Of a stretch of 64,000 bases of DNA, positions 11,054-27,280 are shown in pieces. The notes beneath the pieces were generated by a model. The model searched no databases, was not told the DNA's origin, and was given only the letters and a program-made list of their open reading frames with translations. A program made the position numbers and the translations under genes. Position 1 is the first letter of the stretch. Every line of letters begins with the position of its first letter. This DNA comes from Aquilaria yunnanensis (taxonomy: Eukaryota; Streptophyta; Magnoliopsida; Malvales; Thymelaeaceae), in assembly GCA_039654915.1 (NCBI GenBank), contig CM077599.1, forward strand, positions 84,040,001 to 84,104,000, written 5' to 3'.

Positions 11054-12600
11054 AATTAAATAGTAAGTTATTTTTTTCTCAAATAATTATAATTTTAATT
11101 GTTTTATCCAAAATAAATTATTGTAATAATGATTTTACTTTGTTTTAGTTTAGATATAATTTCTTATTAATTTTTCTATCTCTTATGTAGTAGTTTTTTA
11201 TTATAATATTTCATTATAACTATCTTCATTTGTGTCATCCATTATAATAGATAGCCCATTGTATTAGATTTCTATTTAATATAAACAACAACAACAACAA
11301 CAATAATAATAGTATAATGTAGAATATACTGTAGGTAATATTTGTTATAAAAAAATTGATAGAAGTTTTTTTATTTGTGATAGTAGAGTACTTATAAAAT
11401 TACTTCATGGTATTTTTAAAATCTAATCAAATATGCCAAAATTCCTCATATCAGTGTAATATTTAAAAATGGTATTCAATCTATTGAGAAAATATATTAA
11501 TTTAACATCTTAATAGTATTACATATTTATAAATTTTATTAAAAGTTAATTTAGTAAATTTTATCTTAACTTCTATGTTTTAGATTCAAAAAGCTAATTA
11601 TTAAAATGGAGATTCTATATATATTACTTGGCTTAAATAATTAAAAATATTTACCATTAACATGTTATCATAACTTTGACTTTTTAAAGAGACATAAGGT
11701 AAACTTTTAATAATTTTTTTTGATGTTATATTCAAAATTGAAAGGAACATAATACAGGTGGGACATTCAATTAAAAAATCAAGTAAAAATAAATTTCTTT
11801 TAAGAAATGTAACTCAAATGTAAGCCATAATGCCAAAGTATAAACTTAGTAAATAAACACTGAGTTTTTTCAAAGGCATATAACTATAAGTAACTATACA
11901 TTACTCAAAAAGCTTAATTGCTTTACTCTTGGTTTTTTTTATCAAAATACACTCACCTCCAAGATTTCAAAATTTACATTTACCTTATGTTTTATGGAAG
12001 ATTTAATGTGATTATTCGAAATTTTGAGGTAAAAATGTTGTGTAGCTTTTTATATTTTTGGATAATTAATCCTTACTCATTGATTTAAAATTTATACTCA
12101 CATCACTAAATTTTGAAAATCTAGTCCTACACATTGTTCTTATAATATAATTAGTTAATCACAGGAAAATAAACTCGTTAAAGTAGAATAGAAGCTTAGT
12201 ACCTAAAAGGAAAATTAATAACTTATTATTTGTGGTTTAGTTATTTTATATATCTTTGCACTTTTAATTACATATAGATAAATATGGATATTAAGTTGCA
12301 TTTTTAAGTTTTGATTAATACATTCCAATTTTGAAAGGTAAATTAATTGACAACACTATGTTTCTAGGCATGTTTAAGCTCATATAAATCAAACACATTA
12401 CTATTACAAAATTTTAAATTTATTGGCATTTTTTATTTTTTTCCATAAAAAACTTATAGAAAACATAGAAAATAATCAACAATTTTTTTTCTATTTTTCC
12501 TTTTCAAATACTAATCTTATTTTCCTAATATGAAGCCTAAGAGCTTGTCATCACTTTGTTCTATTGTTTTATTCCTTTCCATAATTTTAGTTTTTTTTAA
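11054..12600. other. AT-rich region without recognised genes
   Basis: No coding domain, RNA gene or clear terminal repeat is visible. A CAA/CAATAA simple repeat lies at about 11285-11310. The stretch may be the body of the Helitron-like element whose 3' end lies at 11025, but nothing in it identifies a helicase or captured exon. Confidence 0.4.
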
Positions 12601-14534
12601 TCTAATAAATTGGGAATGACAAATTTGAGTATCATTAAAATGGGAAATAAAATAAAAATTAAGGATAAAAAGGTCATCCAACTTTTTTGACATATTCATG
12701 CTTTTTATCATTGATTCAAATAGATATAATTTTGAGGTTTTTGAAACTTTTAAATTCCATTAAAATATTTCATTCAAGTTTAAAAGTATACAAAATTGAT
12801 AATTTATGTTTAAGGGCATGTCCCAAAAATATATAATTTAATTAAGGACATATTTGTTACAAAATTTTAACTTATTATGGCTATTTAAGATAGTTTTCAC
12901 TATTAAAAGTTATATTTAATATATAACTTTAACCAAATGTACTAAAGCTAAAAAAGGGCATGGAGATTCCTCCCTCTTTTTTGTTTTTTAGAAAGTTTCC
13001 AAGGGACTTATATTTTTTCCTTTCTTTTTTAGATTTCTAGTGCTAATTTTACCTCTAATAAATATGCAACACCAAATTAATTTGGGTCTCATTTAAAAAA
13101 TAAAACTTCATGTAAGTTAGGGTTATAAAAATTGATTAAATGTTTTTCACTTTCATAATTTTTCTAATATTGATAATATAACATTACGTTGCTTGAAAGT
13201 ATAATGTTTGACACAATAGAAACTTTATACTCTCTCAATATATGTTATAAGAATTTATTTATTCTTTTTTAGATAGATAGTAGTGTTAGGGTGAAAAATA
13301 TTTATAATTAAGCAAGAAAAGCCTTAACTATACTCCCAATGTATATAAAATGATTTTTGGTATATAAAACTAACTTGTAAGAAGATAAACAAAGTATAGA
13401 ACATCAACGCAAAAAAGCTTAAACCTAACCATTGAGATAAAGATTTAATTTATTTAGCATTAATTCCAATTAATCCAAATATTTTTTTGTGGATTTTTTT
13501 GTTTGAAATTTATATTATTAATTAATTAATTTTTTATGTCGAATAATTAAAAAAATTCATAAAAATTACTATAAAAAATTATTTAATAAATTATTACAGA
13601 TATATATAATTAGTTTTCAAATGGTATTAGTTTTAGATGAAAAATTATGTAAAAATAAAAATAAATTATTTTTGGCAATCAACTTCAAACAATTGTCTAT
13701 TTTTTTTTTTCCAAATGTATGGTTTAAACTACAAATCTTCATGTTAAAGCATTCATGAATTTCTATAACTCTCTAATAAGTAAGCTAAGTCAACCGTATA
13801 ACTCTAATTCCACTTAATAGTATGGGGCCCCAATATTGGTATAGATGAAACCGAAGGTTTAAATTCTTAGAAGGCCTCCTAGTGTAAAAAAGACTCTTAT
13901 TAAAAATTTTAGTTTTCTCTTTGTAAATATAATTAAAACTTTAGTATATTGTTATTATGTGTTTAATGTATAAATAATTATTGATGAAAGGTTGTAAATT
14001 TTAAGTATTATTATTATTATACTTTCTCCATCACAAGTTCTTTGCAACATTTTAGGTTTTTTACTTAAATTTATTTAATTTAATATTTTCTATTAATAAT
14101 TTACACAATTACATTTAGAAACTACAAAAATTTTACTTTTTAAATATTTTTTTTTAAAAAATAGCAAATATTAATATAAAAAAATTAAGTTAAACTTAAG
14201 TAAAAGAATTGAAATGTTGCAAAGAACTTGAGATGAAGATAGTAGTTTGAACATCAAGCGAAGGAAAGAGAAAATAAATTGACCCAAAACTAACACTCAA
14301 AAGTATTTATAAAACATTTAAGGCACATTTGTCAAATTTAACTAAATCTATTGTTAAGTAATGATTTTTCCAAAGATTAACGCCTAAAAACAATGCATGC
14401 ATAATGCTACTTTGATGCAACTCATAAGATTTTATTGGCTCTAAAAAAATAATAAAAATAAAAATACATTAATATTATTTAGTGTAGAGAAATAGTTAGT
14501 TGCTAAGAATAGAAACTTATGCTCCAACATTCAA
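12601..14534. repeat. AT-rich segment, copy B (first part)
   Basis: Direct homologue of about 4290-6270. Shared stretches include the CAAATTAATTTGGGTCTCATTT start at 13071, the GGGGCCCCAATATTGG landmark and the ATGCATGCATAATGC landmark. Small indels and substitutions throughout show that the duplication is not recent. It is interrupted at 14535 by a solo LTR. No gene is visible. Confidence 0.7.
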
Positions 14535-17500
14535 TGTAACGCCCCCAATTTTATAAATCTTAATTTAGAAAAATATCAAAATTTCCCAGATTTATTAATA
14601 ATAAAAAAAATGATTTAAGAAATATGAGGTAAAATATTTTATTTTAAATTATTTTCCAAAAAATGAGAGTATTAAATGAAATCAAAGTAGTTAAGTGACA
14701 ATACCAGGAAAACTAATATGCGCATAATGTGTCAATTTAAACAAACCATGTGTTTCTTTAGAAATCAAATAACACAAAGTTGAAATCCAATCCCAGCCAG
14801 TTCTACTTTCGATGGGCTACAGCGTACCCTCACTCAGGTTGCTCCACATCTTGAACCTCATTATATGGTTCAGTGTACTCTGTCTCTTCATAGTACTCAC
14901 CTAAGAAAACATGTTAGAAGGAGGAGTGAGCACAACTTGCTCAGTAAGAGGGAAGTATCAGGCCCATCACGTGGGTCCTAATATTCCCGTAACAAACAAC
15001 AACGAATAATAAACTTTAAGCTGTAGCAATTTACTTAAAGAACAATTCCATACAACATCATAACAACAAAATCAAAATCCTACTAGCATGCTTGAACTAC
15101 CATGCATATGCATAAATCTTTTTACCAATTAAATAATATCTTCTTGATCGATCACTTAATCCAATACTTAATTGCCGTCGGACGAACCTAGGGTGGTGAG
15201 TGTGTACATCACCCACTCTCGGGATAACTCTTAGGCAGTGCCACTAGGGATGCCACCAAGCTAGAGCCTCTCGGGATACCTACGCCGAGGTAGAGCCTCT
15301 CGTGATAACAGCCATAAGCATGGTCCCTCGCCAGCTATGGTCTGACAGCGCACAAATCATATCTCCATACTCCGTGTCAATATCGGGTCATGACTAGGGA
15401 CGGTCCGCCGCCACCCTAACATGCCTCTCGGGTTCGAATCGTCCGTTCCGAACCTCTCGTCTAAATTTACGGTTTGTTAGGTCATGTAGATATGGTTCGT
15501 CACCAACCTTGCATGCCTCGTATTTTATCTTACTCTTTAAATCTTTTACTTAATGCAATCTTGTGTATGACAAACATCAATCATATGCAACAACCAATTG
15601 ATGCATGACTATAGCTCATTTTATTTTAGCTCTTTTTAGTATAATGCCATGATTCTAGTGCATCCTATTTCTTTTATTATGTTATCTTAGTTTAGTGTTA
15701 CATGATGCCATGACAATCAATGATATCTTTTAAGTGTATTTGTGATAAATGTTCATCTCATTTCTCGTGAATTCTTTCTAAATTGGTCATTTAGTATTTA
15801 CGCTCCTAATCCTTTATCTATCGGCTTATAATAATTTATTACGGCCCTAACATGCCACTAACGGTTCCTTCCAATCTTATCATGTTGCTAATGAGCTTGT
15901 CGGCCCTAAACATGGTACTAGCGGTGTTTGTCTCGCCGGCCCTAAACATGGTACTAGCAGTGTTTGTCTCGCCGGCCCTAAACATGCTACTAGCGGTGTT
16001 TATTTAGGCGGTCCTAACATATTTCTAATTTAATTCTTGTTATAAGCGGTCCTAATATGATACTAGCGCCAAACATACATCATACATCACATCATTACAA
16101 CCATACAACCAACCAACCAAAATTACATCTCAATGGAAGAGAAATAAAATAAAATTCTAGAAAACTAATTAATTACCCTACCCATGTTGCCCACGCATTT
16201 AAAGATTTTATTTAGCCCAATTGTTTACTTAAAATTTATTATTCGGGTTGAAGCTTATTTTGGGCCTAAGAGGGCCCACGAGAACTAACCCACTCTTCCC
16301 CCTTACCTAGTTTGGAATAATACGGCGAAAGGGGCGGCTTCCTAGGACGGTCCTACAAAATGTTAGTAAGGTAGAAAATTAGAAAATGTGCTAAAATTTA
16401 GAAATTTTCCTAAATGGTACTTGGAAGGTTCATGTTTTTGGCATTTAGACCGAAATTTTACCTAGTGGGCAAAAAGGGTCTCGGGGTGCCTTCGGTGGCC
16501 TTGTGCCTATTCGGGATCGTGCCGGGAGCCTTCTTGATATTGATCCTAAAAATTACAGCAGCCATACACTAACTTATAAGCTCATTTAATGGCTGTAAAA
16601 AAATTGATCTTGGAAGGAAAAAAAAAAATTATTTCGGTTACCGATGTGTTTTCGGGATCTCCGGGAGTCCAACAAAGCGCCAAACCTTCAAGTAAGGATT
16701 TTGTAAGCCTTTATAACAACATGGACAGCAAGGAAAAGAGAATTATTAGGGCTGTAATATTCAAAATTGGCAGCCAAGATAATTTTTAAAAGAGGCTACG
16801 GTGGCTTACCGGGCTTAGAACCAAGTATGGACAAGATTGCACCGGAAACGAGTGGAAAAACCCAAAACTTGGATTAATGGTAATCTACCAAGAATTTACA
16901 GCAAAATATAAGGTATTTAGGTGCTGGAAGAAAAGAAAAAAAAAATTAAAAGAGTAATACCGAAGAACTTTTGCTTACACGAAGCAAATCGGGATCGTCG
17001 GTACTCGTAGGATTGGTTTTGGTGTTCGGATCGGGTTTCCCTTCAACTTAAAGAATTTAGGCAAAAAAATACACAATTAAATTAATATTCTAATACTGTG
17101 GAAGAGCCAAGAATCAAAGCATGGATAGCTGAACTTACACAGTTTGATGAAGCACTAAGTGGAGGCAAACAACCGGCGCGAAAGGATGAAAGAAAAATCC
17201 AATTTTCTTCCTATGGCTCAGGCGGCGCTTGATGGGGAGAAGAGCCGAAATTTTGAAAAGGGAAAAATGTCTGTGAGGCACTCCACGCCAGATAGAAGCG
17301 TAGGGCAAGCAAAATAAATAATAATATAATAATATGGTAATTAATTTAGATAAACTAGATTGGCAAGTTTTATTATATATATATATATATATATATTTTA
17401 TCTCAAGTTTCAAAATCCTGTAGGTGCTTTGCGGCTGGAATGTTCAGAAGAAGTAAATTAGGGTTAGGGAGAAAAAGAAAAATAATAATCCTATGTAGCA

Positions 17501-17862
17501 GTAGCACGGACCCGGTTTAAACCCCACACGTGTGTTGGCTAAATTTTGGGAAACCTAAGCAAACGAATTCAGAATTGAGTGAGGTAAATTTCTCTTGACT
17601 CATTTTTTCGAGAAGAATCCAATGGTGCCCCCAGATTTTTCATCTGATGCTCGGTTGTAAATGACAAAAATGCCCCTAGCCTAAAGAAAATGACTTTGAG
17701 CTTCCGGTTTGGAATTTGACTTAATAACCAATAAAGGAATCATCTAAGAATCAAGATTCTTAATTTTATATTTTATTATTATTATTATTTTATTATTTTA
17801 TTTATTTAATTAATTAGGATAATTTGGTGATTTTATTTTACTTAATTTCTAGGGTTATTACA
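14535..17862 (+). mobile_element. Solo LTR of a large LTR retrotransposon, copy 2
   Basis: This 3328-bp element runs TGTAACGCCCCC...GGTTATTACA and is flanked by a perfect 5-bp duplication TTCAA (14530-14534, 17863-17867). It is the inverted homologue of 7616-10917. The homologous point in segment copy A (about 6266) reads ACATTCAAAATGATGACC with no insert. It contains a (TA)n tract at about 17374-17396 and a short minisatellite at 15895-16013. An open frame at 16589-16789 resembles the one at 8612-8875 of copy 1 on the opposite strand, without a known domain. Confidence 0.8.
15895..16013 (+). repeat. Minisatellite inside the solo LTR
   Basis: About three copies of a unit near 36 bp are built around GGCCCTAAACATGGTACTAG and CGGTGTTTGTCTCGCC. 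The inverted counterpart in copy 1 (about 9470-9550) has only two units, so the array changed in number after the two LTRs separated. Confidence 0.7.
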
Positions 17863-20029
17863 TTCAAAATGATGACCATGAGGGAAAAAAATACTTCTTA
17901 TAATTTTTCTAATATTTTAAAATATTGGAAAAATTAAAATATTGGAAAAATGTAAAAAAAAAATGCTACTAAAATTCCTCTTTATTATCATATAATCAAC
18001 TAATTCTAAGAGCTAAGAATTTTTTTTCTAAAATTTTTCACAATGACCTTTGCTACAATAATAATTCTTTTACTTTTTTTTTCATAGTATGTACTTGAGT
18101 CATATGTGAATTATATGATTGCTCTAATGTGGACCAAATACCTAAGCTTTTAAAGTATATATTCATTCAAATAGAGAAAAGGAAACTTAATTGAAAAAAA
18201 TTGTATATTCAAAAACATTTTTTATAGTAGAATAAACTTAGGGCACATTTGTTAAAATTAACTAAGTTTAGTGGTCAAAGTAAGTTTAGTAATCAAAATA
18301 GTAAATTTTCCAAAAACCAAAGGCTAAACGCATTCCACTTTGCATTCTTTCCATCTCTTATTAAATTTTTAGTATTTTAATACTACTAAATATCTAATTA
18401 AATAGGTAACTATATATTTAGATTTCTGCAAGTGGATTCTTTTCTTTCCTTCTTTTTAGAGCCTTAATACTAATACAATTCTAATTAAATACACAATATA
18501 ATTTTTTTATCATTAAAAGAGTAAAAGAACTTATAATTTTAGGATAGAACTTATAATTTTAGGATAAAGGAAAAACTATATGTGAACTATTATAAAATGT
18601 TCACTTATATAATTTTTAATATATACTTTTATACCTAAAATTATTTTTTAATATTCAACACTTATAGATTTTCATGTAAAACTTTAGCATGAGTTTTACC
18701 ACATAATAAGCTTTCACAGGATATACTCATTCAAGTTGCAAAAAAAAAAAACTTAATTGAAAAAAAAATTATGTTCAAAGGTACCTTGTATAGTAATAAT
18801 TTTAGCTTATATATTCATTCAAATAGAGAAAAGGAAACTTAATTGAAAAAAATTGTATATTGAAAAATATTTTTTTATAGTAGAATAAACTTAGGGCATA
18901 TTTGTTAAAATTAACTAAGTTTAGTGGTCAAAGTAAGTTTAGTAGTCAAAATAGTAAATTTTCCAAAAACCAAAGGCTAAACGCATTCCACTTTGCATTT
19001 TTTCCATCTCTTATTAAATTTTTAGTATTTTAATACTACTAAATATCTAATTAAATATGCAACTATATATTTAGATTTCTGCAAGTGGATTCTTTTCTTA
19101 ACTATATATTTAGATTTTTGCAAGTGGATTCTTTTTCTTTCCTTCTTTTTAGAGCCTTAACACTAACACAATTCTAATTAAATAGACAATATAATTTTTT
19201 TATCATTAAAAGAGTAAAAGAACTTATAATTTTAGGATAAAAGAAAAACTATATGTGAACTATTATAAAAGGTTCACTTATATAATTTTTAATATATACT
19301 TTTATACCTAAAATTATTTTTTAATATTCAACACTTATAGATTTTCATGTAAAACTTTAGCATGAGTTTTACTACATAATAAGCTTTCACAGTATATACT
19401 CATTTAAGTTGCAAAAAAAAAAATTTAATTGAAAAAAAAATTATGTTCAAAGGTACCTTGTATAGTAATAAAAATTTTAGCTTGAGTTTTACCATATATT
19501 TAATTTTTTATTCAAATAAAAAATTTAGTTATGAAGGTTTTTAAAATGCCAAGTTGAAATTTTAAGTTTCATAAAATATTTAGTTGTACAAACTTTAGCA
19601 TGATTTTTACATTTAGGTCTTTTTTTTCAAATAAAAGATTTGGGTATAAAATTATTTGGAATGATTAGTTGAAATTTTACTTTTTATAAAATATTAACTT
19701 AAGGTATTATTTGATAGTAATATAGAACCAAGGGTGACATGTTTGAAGCAAAAAAAATTTAATGGAAATTTAAGAGTTTTAGGTAAGATTAACACAAAAA
19801 AATTTATATAATGTGTAATTTTGTAATATAGAATTAAGGGCGGGCAAGTTTATAACAAAAAATAAAATTTAGTGGTAACTTAAGGGTTTTTTTTAGTGTT
19901 ATAGTACTAATACAACTCTACTTAAATAGATAATGATAAAATTGGGTTTCATTAAAAAAACAACACATCTTACAATAGAAGTGTAAAAAAGTCGTTCAAC
20001 ATTTGTGCACCTTCATACTTTTTATAATA
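17863..20029. repeat. AT-rich segment, copy B (second part) with internal tandem duplication
   Basis: Homologue of about 6266-7615 plus 10918-11024. It holds an extra tandem duplication of about 660 bp. The block starting TATATTCATTCAAATAGAG occurs at about 18158 and again at about 18812, while copy A has it once (about 6546). No gene is visible. Confidence 0.65.
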
Positions 20030-20050
20030 TAAGATAAGATAAGATAAGAA
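20030..20050. repeat. TAAGA microsatellite
   Basis: About four copies of TAAGA lie at the right edge of segment copy B. This is where homology to copy A ends. Confidence 0.8.
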
Positions 20051-20425
20051 GATGTAAAAAGTTTAAGACACTTATTTGTCTTGCAGTGCATTTTCTAAAA
20101 ATATCTTTAAAAAGCTTTTGTAGAAATCTGAAGAAGTAAAAGAGTGAGAGTAAAATTGAAACGATATTTTCACTACTGATGTCCTCGCTGTCGTAGAGGA
20201 TCATTACAGGTCACTGTCGTAGAATTGTTCATACTTGTAGCACAAACCAATTATTGACAAGGATGAATTATTCACTCTTGTCCTCGTTGATTAATCTTCC
20301 ATGAGCTTTCCAACCTATTCACTCATGTCCTTGGCAGTTAAGGTCTTCGCTTTCCAAGTCTATTCCACTCTTAAAGCAAGTTCACACGCAAATTGTCTAA
20401 ACCTTCACATAATTCCAGTTCAAAT

Positions 20426-22878
<2,453 letters not shown>

Positions 22879-23004
22879 GAAGCATCCATCACTGAACTTT
22901 ATCCTCGGTAGCACTCACAACAATAGAGCGATATTGCAAGTCTTGGAGAGAAATGATTTCTGTTCTCGATGAGGCCTCACTTGTTTCCCCGTTAGTGTTA
23001 TTTG
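22879..23004 (+). other. CRK1 3' flank
   Basis: Short non-coding stretch between the CRK1 stop codon and the copia 5' LTR. It ends in ATTTG, which is repeated after the element at 27524-27528 as its target duplication. The insertion probably fell in the CRK1 3' untranslated or terminator region. Confidence 0.6.
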
Positions 23005-23260
23005 TGTTGAAGATTGATTCAAAGTATGCGTGTCATTAGTTCTTAGATAAGTGTCTTATCTTCAGCAATGATAGTGATAGTGTTTTAATTAAGTTGAGTC
23101 AGTAGCTATTTGTTAGCTAAAGAAGTCTTGGTGTTAGGAACTTTCAGTTGTTAATGTAAACCTATTTAAAGGGTGGAGTCTTCAGCTAAAAAAAAAAAAC
23201 GTACGAGTCTATGCATTGTTTGCTCAACAAGTTTCTTCTTGCTCTGTCAATACTCCAACA
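23005..23260 (+). repeat. Copia 5' LTR
   Basis: 256 bp, TGTTGAAG...CTCCAACA. It contains a CCTATTTAAAGGG segment that may serve as TATA region, then a short A run. Confidence 0.93.
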
Positions 23261-23263
23261 TTG

Positions 23264-23276
23264 TGGTATCAGAGCC
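23264..23276 (+). other. Copia primer binding site
   Basis: TGGTATCAGAGCC, 3 nt after the 5' LTR, complementary to the 3' end of initiator tRNA-Met. Confidence 0.9.
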
Positions 23277-23317
23277 AAGTTGTTCTTCAAACATTGAGCC
23301 CAAACTCGTACAAAATC

Positions 23318-26300
23318 ATGGCAAACAACGGCAATGCCATCAATATCACACAACCACAGATGCCAGTCTTCAATGGTGACTCTTATGAATTCTGGAGCAT
23401 CAAGATGAGAACCTTGTTCAAATCACAAGGTTTATGGGAGTTCGTTGAGAACGGATATGAGGAATCAAGTGAAGGAGAGAGGCATGAAGAAAACGTGAGG
23501 AAGGATTCCAAGGCACTCTTTTTTATTCAACAGGCAGTACATGAAACGGTGTTTTCCAGGATAGCCACTGCAACAACAGCAAAACAGGCATGGTCAGTAT
23601 TAAAGACTGAGTATCAGGGATCTGCTAAGGTAATCACTGTCAAGTTACAATCTTTGAGACGTGATTTTGAAACCTTAAGCATGAAAACAAATGAAACAGT
23701 GCAGCAATACTTAGCGCGAGTATCAACAATTGTTAGTCAAATGAGATCATATGGAGATAAGGTTGATGATGAGATTATAGTTGCGAAAGTATTGAGAAGC
23801 CTGACAACAAAGTTTGATCATGTAGTTGCTGCAATAGAAGAATCAAAGGACTTATCAGTGTTTTCATTTGATGAACTGATGGGGTCCTTGCAAGCACATG
23901 AGGCAAGAATAAACAGGTCATCAAGTAAAGAAGAAGAGAGAGCCTTTTCAGCCAAGGGGGAGACAGAATCTTTCACTAACAATAGAGGAAGAGGAAGAGG
24001 AAGCGTTCGTGGCAGAGGCAGAGGCCGATCCAGCACAGTGGTATGCTCATATTGCAAGAAAAATGGGCATAGAGAGGAAGACTGCTGGGGAAAGAAAGAA
24101 TGCACATACTGTAAAAAGTATGGACACAAAGAAGAAGATTGTTGGTCAAAGAAAGCTCAAGCAAAGTATGCTGAAGCTGATGAAGAAGAAGAAGATTATC
24201 TGTTCATGTCCTATGTGGAGCCTAATGAAGAAACAAATGATGTTTGGTTCTTGGACAGTGCGTGCTCAAATCACATGACTGGTAAAAAATCTCTATTCAG
24301 AATGTTGGATGAATCTGTCAAGACTCAAGTCACACTTGGAGATAATAAACAAATGAAGGTTGAAGGTACAGGCACAGTGGCAATTGAGGTCAGTACTGGA
24401 AAAATAAAGCTTCTTCGAGATGTTCTGTTTGTCCCTACTCTGGCACATAATCTTCTCAGTGTGGGACAGTTAGTTGAAGGGGGATATAGTGTTATCTTTG
24501 ATAACAACTCATGCACTATCAAAAACAAAGACTCTGAGGTAGTGCAGGTGCAAATGACTCCAAATAAAATGTTTCCTCTTGTGTTCACTGGAAACAGAAA
24601 TCATGCCCTTATCACAGCATCAAGTGAAACTGAAATCTGGCATCTCAGGTATGGACATTTAAATGTGAAAGGCCTACAAGTTCTGAGCAGCAAAGAAATG
24701 GTATTTGGATTGCCACGAATAAAAACACAAGATAATGTGTGCGAAGGCTGTGCATATGGAAAACAAACCAAGAAATCTTTTCCAGTGGGACAAGCCCTCA
24801 GATCATCAGCAAATCTGGGTTTGGTGCATGCTGACTTATGCGGTCCCATGAAAACTGAATCTCTGGCAGGAAGCAAATATTTTTTCTTGTTAACAGATGA
24901 TTGTAGTCGTATGAGCTGGGTATACTTCCTGAACACCAAAGCAGAAGCATTTGAGAACTTTAAGAAGTTCAAAGCACTGGTGGAGAAGCAAAGTGGAGAA
25001 AATCTGAAGGTATTAAGAACTGATAGAGGAGGAGAGTTTGTGTCACTTGAGTTCAATTCCTTCTGTGAAGAAAATGGAATCAAAAGAGAACTCACTGCTC
25101 CCTACACACCAGAACAGAATGGGATTGCCGAGAGGAAGAATAGGACAGTTGTGGAGATGGCAAGATCCATGCTCAAAACCAAAAATCTTCCAGATAAGTT
25201 TTGGGCAGAGGCTGTAGCAACGGCAGTGTACTTACTCAACATTTCACCCACAAAGGCAGTGTGGAATCAGACACCATTCCAAGCATGGAGTGGGATCAAA
25301 CCTGAGGTAAGTCACTTAAGAGTCTTTGGAAGCACTTGCTATGTCCTGTTAACATCTAGCAGGCATAAATTAGATAAGAAGTCTAAAAAATGCATATTTA
25401 TTGGCTATTGCTCTCAGTCTAAGGCTTACCGTGTTTACAATCCCTTAAGTGAGAAAGTGATAGTAAGCAGAAATGTAAGATTTGATGAAAACTCAAGTTG
25501 GTCATGGAATGATAGCACAAGCAGTCCAACAGCATTGGAAATAGAAAATGAAGATGGTCATCAAGAAGAAGCAGACATTGAGCATCAATCTGAAGGTTCA
25601 CAAGCAGCATCTCCAGTAACCTCCAGCTCTAGCTCTGGATCAGACGATTCCATTATTGACCATCAACCAAGAAGGTACAAAACATTAGATGAGATTTACT
25701 CGTCCATGTATGCCTTATGGGCTGGGGAACCGGTGAATGTGGAAGAAGCTATGGCTAAAGAAGAATGGAGGACCGCAATGGCAGAAGAAATTTATGCAAT
25801 ACAGAGAAATGAGACGTGGGAGCTCATAGAGTTACCAGAAGGAAAGCATCCAATCAGCCTGAAGTGGATTTATAAACTAAAACAACATGCAGATGGAAGC
25901 TTACAAAGGTACAAAGCCAGATTAGTTGCTAGAGGATTCTCTCAGCAACGTGGAATAGATTTTGAGGAAACGTTCTCTCCTGTTGCACGCTTTGAAACTG
26001 TGAGAATGATCCTTGCTTTGGCAGCACAACAACAATGGTGTGTTTATCAATTTGATGTGAAGTCAGCTTTTCTAAATGGAGAGCTAAAAGAGGAGGTCTA
26101 TGTGAGTCAGCCACAAGGATTTGAGGTTCTTGGGAAGGAAGACAAAGTGTATCGACTTAAGAAGGCACTATATGGCTTGAAACAAGCCCCTCGAATGTGG
26201 TACAGCAAGATTGATCATTTCTTTTGTGAGAATGGCTTTAACAAAAGTGAGAATGAACCAACTTTGTATGTCAAACAACAAGGAAATAAAGACTGTATAC

Positions 26301-27280
26301 TGATTAGTCTTTATGTAGATGATATGATCTACACTGGCTCATCATCTCAACTTATATCTGATTTCAAGACCTCCATGATGAAGATGTTCGACATGACCGA
26401 CTTAGGGAAGCTGCATTACTTTCTTGGATTGGAAGTGAAACAAACGAAAGATGGAATCTTTATTTCACAGCAGAAATATGCCAATGATATTTTGAAACAG
26501 TTTGGGATGATGAACTGTAAAGGTGTAAGCACTCCAATGAATATGAATGAGAAGTTGAAGAAGGATGATGGAATGGAGATGACAGATGCAAGCATGTATA
26601 GAAGTCTTGTGGGAAGATTGATCTATCTAACGCACACAAGGCCTGATATAGCCTTTGCTGTTGGCCTGGTCTCTAGGTTCATGCACCAACCAACAAAACA
26701 ACATATGGGAGCAGCCAAGAGGATATTGCGCTACATAGCCAGTACCAAAAACTATGGGATCTGGTATTGTCATGTTTCAGACTTTAAACTGATTGGTTTT
26801 ACTGACAGTGACTGGGCAGGATCGTTGGATGACCGAAAAAGCACTACAGGACATTGTTTCAAACTTGGAACAGGAGTGATAGCATGGACATCTAAGAAGC
26901 AATCAACAGTAGCTCTTTCTTCAGCTGAAGCTGAGTATGTTGCAGCCAGTTCTTCAGCATGTCAAGCCATTTGGCTGAGAAAGATTCTTAAAGACGTAAA
27001 TCAAGAACAGAAGCAGGCCACAGAAATCTTTTGTGATAGCTTATCAGCAATAAGCATGTCCAAGAATCCAGTCTTTCATGGGAGGACGAAGCATGTGGAG
27101 ATTAAGCATCATTTCATCAGAGAATTGGTAGCTAAAGCTGACATTAAACTAGTACATTGCAGGACTCAAGAGCAAGTTGCGGATGGGTTAACTAAGTCTC
27201 TTTCTTCAGCAACTCATGATATGTTCAGATTAAAACTTGGAGTAGCAAACTTTGAATCAAGGGGGAGTGTTGAAGATTGA
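23318..27280 (+). CDS. Copia gag-pol polyprotein
   Basis: The frame of 1320 aa starts at the ATG at 23318, the first after the PBS that gives a normal gag N-terminus (a frame open upstream would begin inside the LTR). In order: gag with N-terminal and UBN2-type regions (residues 1-210), an Arg/Gly-rich patch, two CCHC zinc knuckles (about 243-277), aspartic protease with [11 protein letters not shown] (about 312), pre-integrase zinc finger, integrase core ([13 protein letters not shown]), reverse transcriptase with YVDDM (about 999), and RNase H with TDSDWAG (about 1162). There is no stop or frameshift between gag and pol. The stop codon lies 13 nt inside the 3' LTR. The protease motif reads DSA where DSG or DTG is commoner. 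This is a typical length for a plant copia polyprotein. Confidence 0.95.
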   Translation: MANNGNAINITQPQMPVFNGDSYEFWSIKMRTLFKSQGLWEFVENGYEESSEGERHEENVRKDSKALFFIQQAVHETVFSRIATATTAKQAWSVLKTEYQGSAKVITVKLQSLRRDFETLSMKTNETVQQYLARVSTIVSQMRSYGDKVDDEIIVAKVLRSLTTKFDHVVAAIEESKDLSVFSFDELMGSLQAHEARINRSSSKEEERAFSAKGETESFTNNRGRGRGSVRGRGRGRSSTVVCSYCKKNGHREEDCWGKKECTYCKKYGHKEEDCWSKKAQAKYAEADEEEEDYLFMSYVEPNEETNDVWFLDSACSNHMTGKKSLFRMLDESVKTQVTLGDNKQMKVEGTGTVAIEVSTGKIKLLRDVLFVPTLAHNLLSVGQLVEGGYSVIFDNNSCTIKNKDSEVVQVQMTPNKMFPLVFTGNRNHALITASSETEIWHLRYGHLNVKGLQVLSSKEMVFGLPRIKTQDNVCEGCAYGKQTKKSFPVGQALRSSANLGLVHADLCGPMKTESLAGSKYFFLLTDDCSRMSWVYFLNTKAEAFENFKKFKALVEKQSGENLKVLRTDRGGEFVSLEFNSFCEENGIKRELTAPYTPEQNGIAERKNRTVVEMARSMLKTKNLPDKFWAEAVATAVYLLNISPTKAVWNQTPFQAWSGIKPEVSHLRVFGSTCYVLLTSSRHKLDKKSKKCIFIGYCSQSKAYRVYNPLSEKVIVSRNVRFDENSSWSWNDSTSSPTALEIENEDGHQEEADIEHQSEGSQAASPVTSSSSSGSDDSIIDHQPRRYKTLDEIYSSMYALWAGEPVNVEEAMAKEEWRTAMAEEIYAIQRNETWELIELPEGKHPISLKWIYKLKQHADGSLQRYKARLVARGFSQQRGIDFEETFSPVARFETVRMILALAAQQQWCVYQFDVKSAFLNGELKEEVYVSQPQGFEVLGKEDKVYRLKKALYGLKQAPRMWYSKIDHFFCENGFNKSENEPTLYVKQQGNKDCILISLYVDDMIYTGSSSQLISDFKTSMMKMFDMTDLGKLHYFLGLEVKQTKDGIFISQQKYANDILKQFGMMNCKGVSTPMNMNEKLKKDDGMEMTDASMYRSLVGRLIYLTHTRPDIAFAVGLVSRFMHQPTKQHMGAAKRILRYIASTKNYGIWYCHVSDFKLIGFTDSDWAGSLDDRKSTTGHCFKLGTGVIAWTSKKQSTVALSSAEAEYVAASSSACQAIWLRKILKDVNQEQKQATEIFCDSLSAISMSKNPVFHGRTKHVEIKHHFIRELVAKADIKLVHCRTQEQVADGLTKSLSSATHDMFRLKLGVANFESRGSVED

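Noticed and set aside
15420..15450. GGTTCGAATC, resembling a tRNA T-loop/B-box
   Set aside because: No acceptor stem, anticodon arm or D-arm can be formed around it, and it lies inside a solo LTR.
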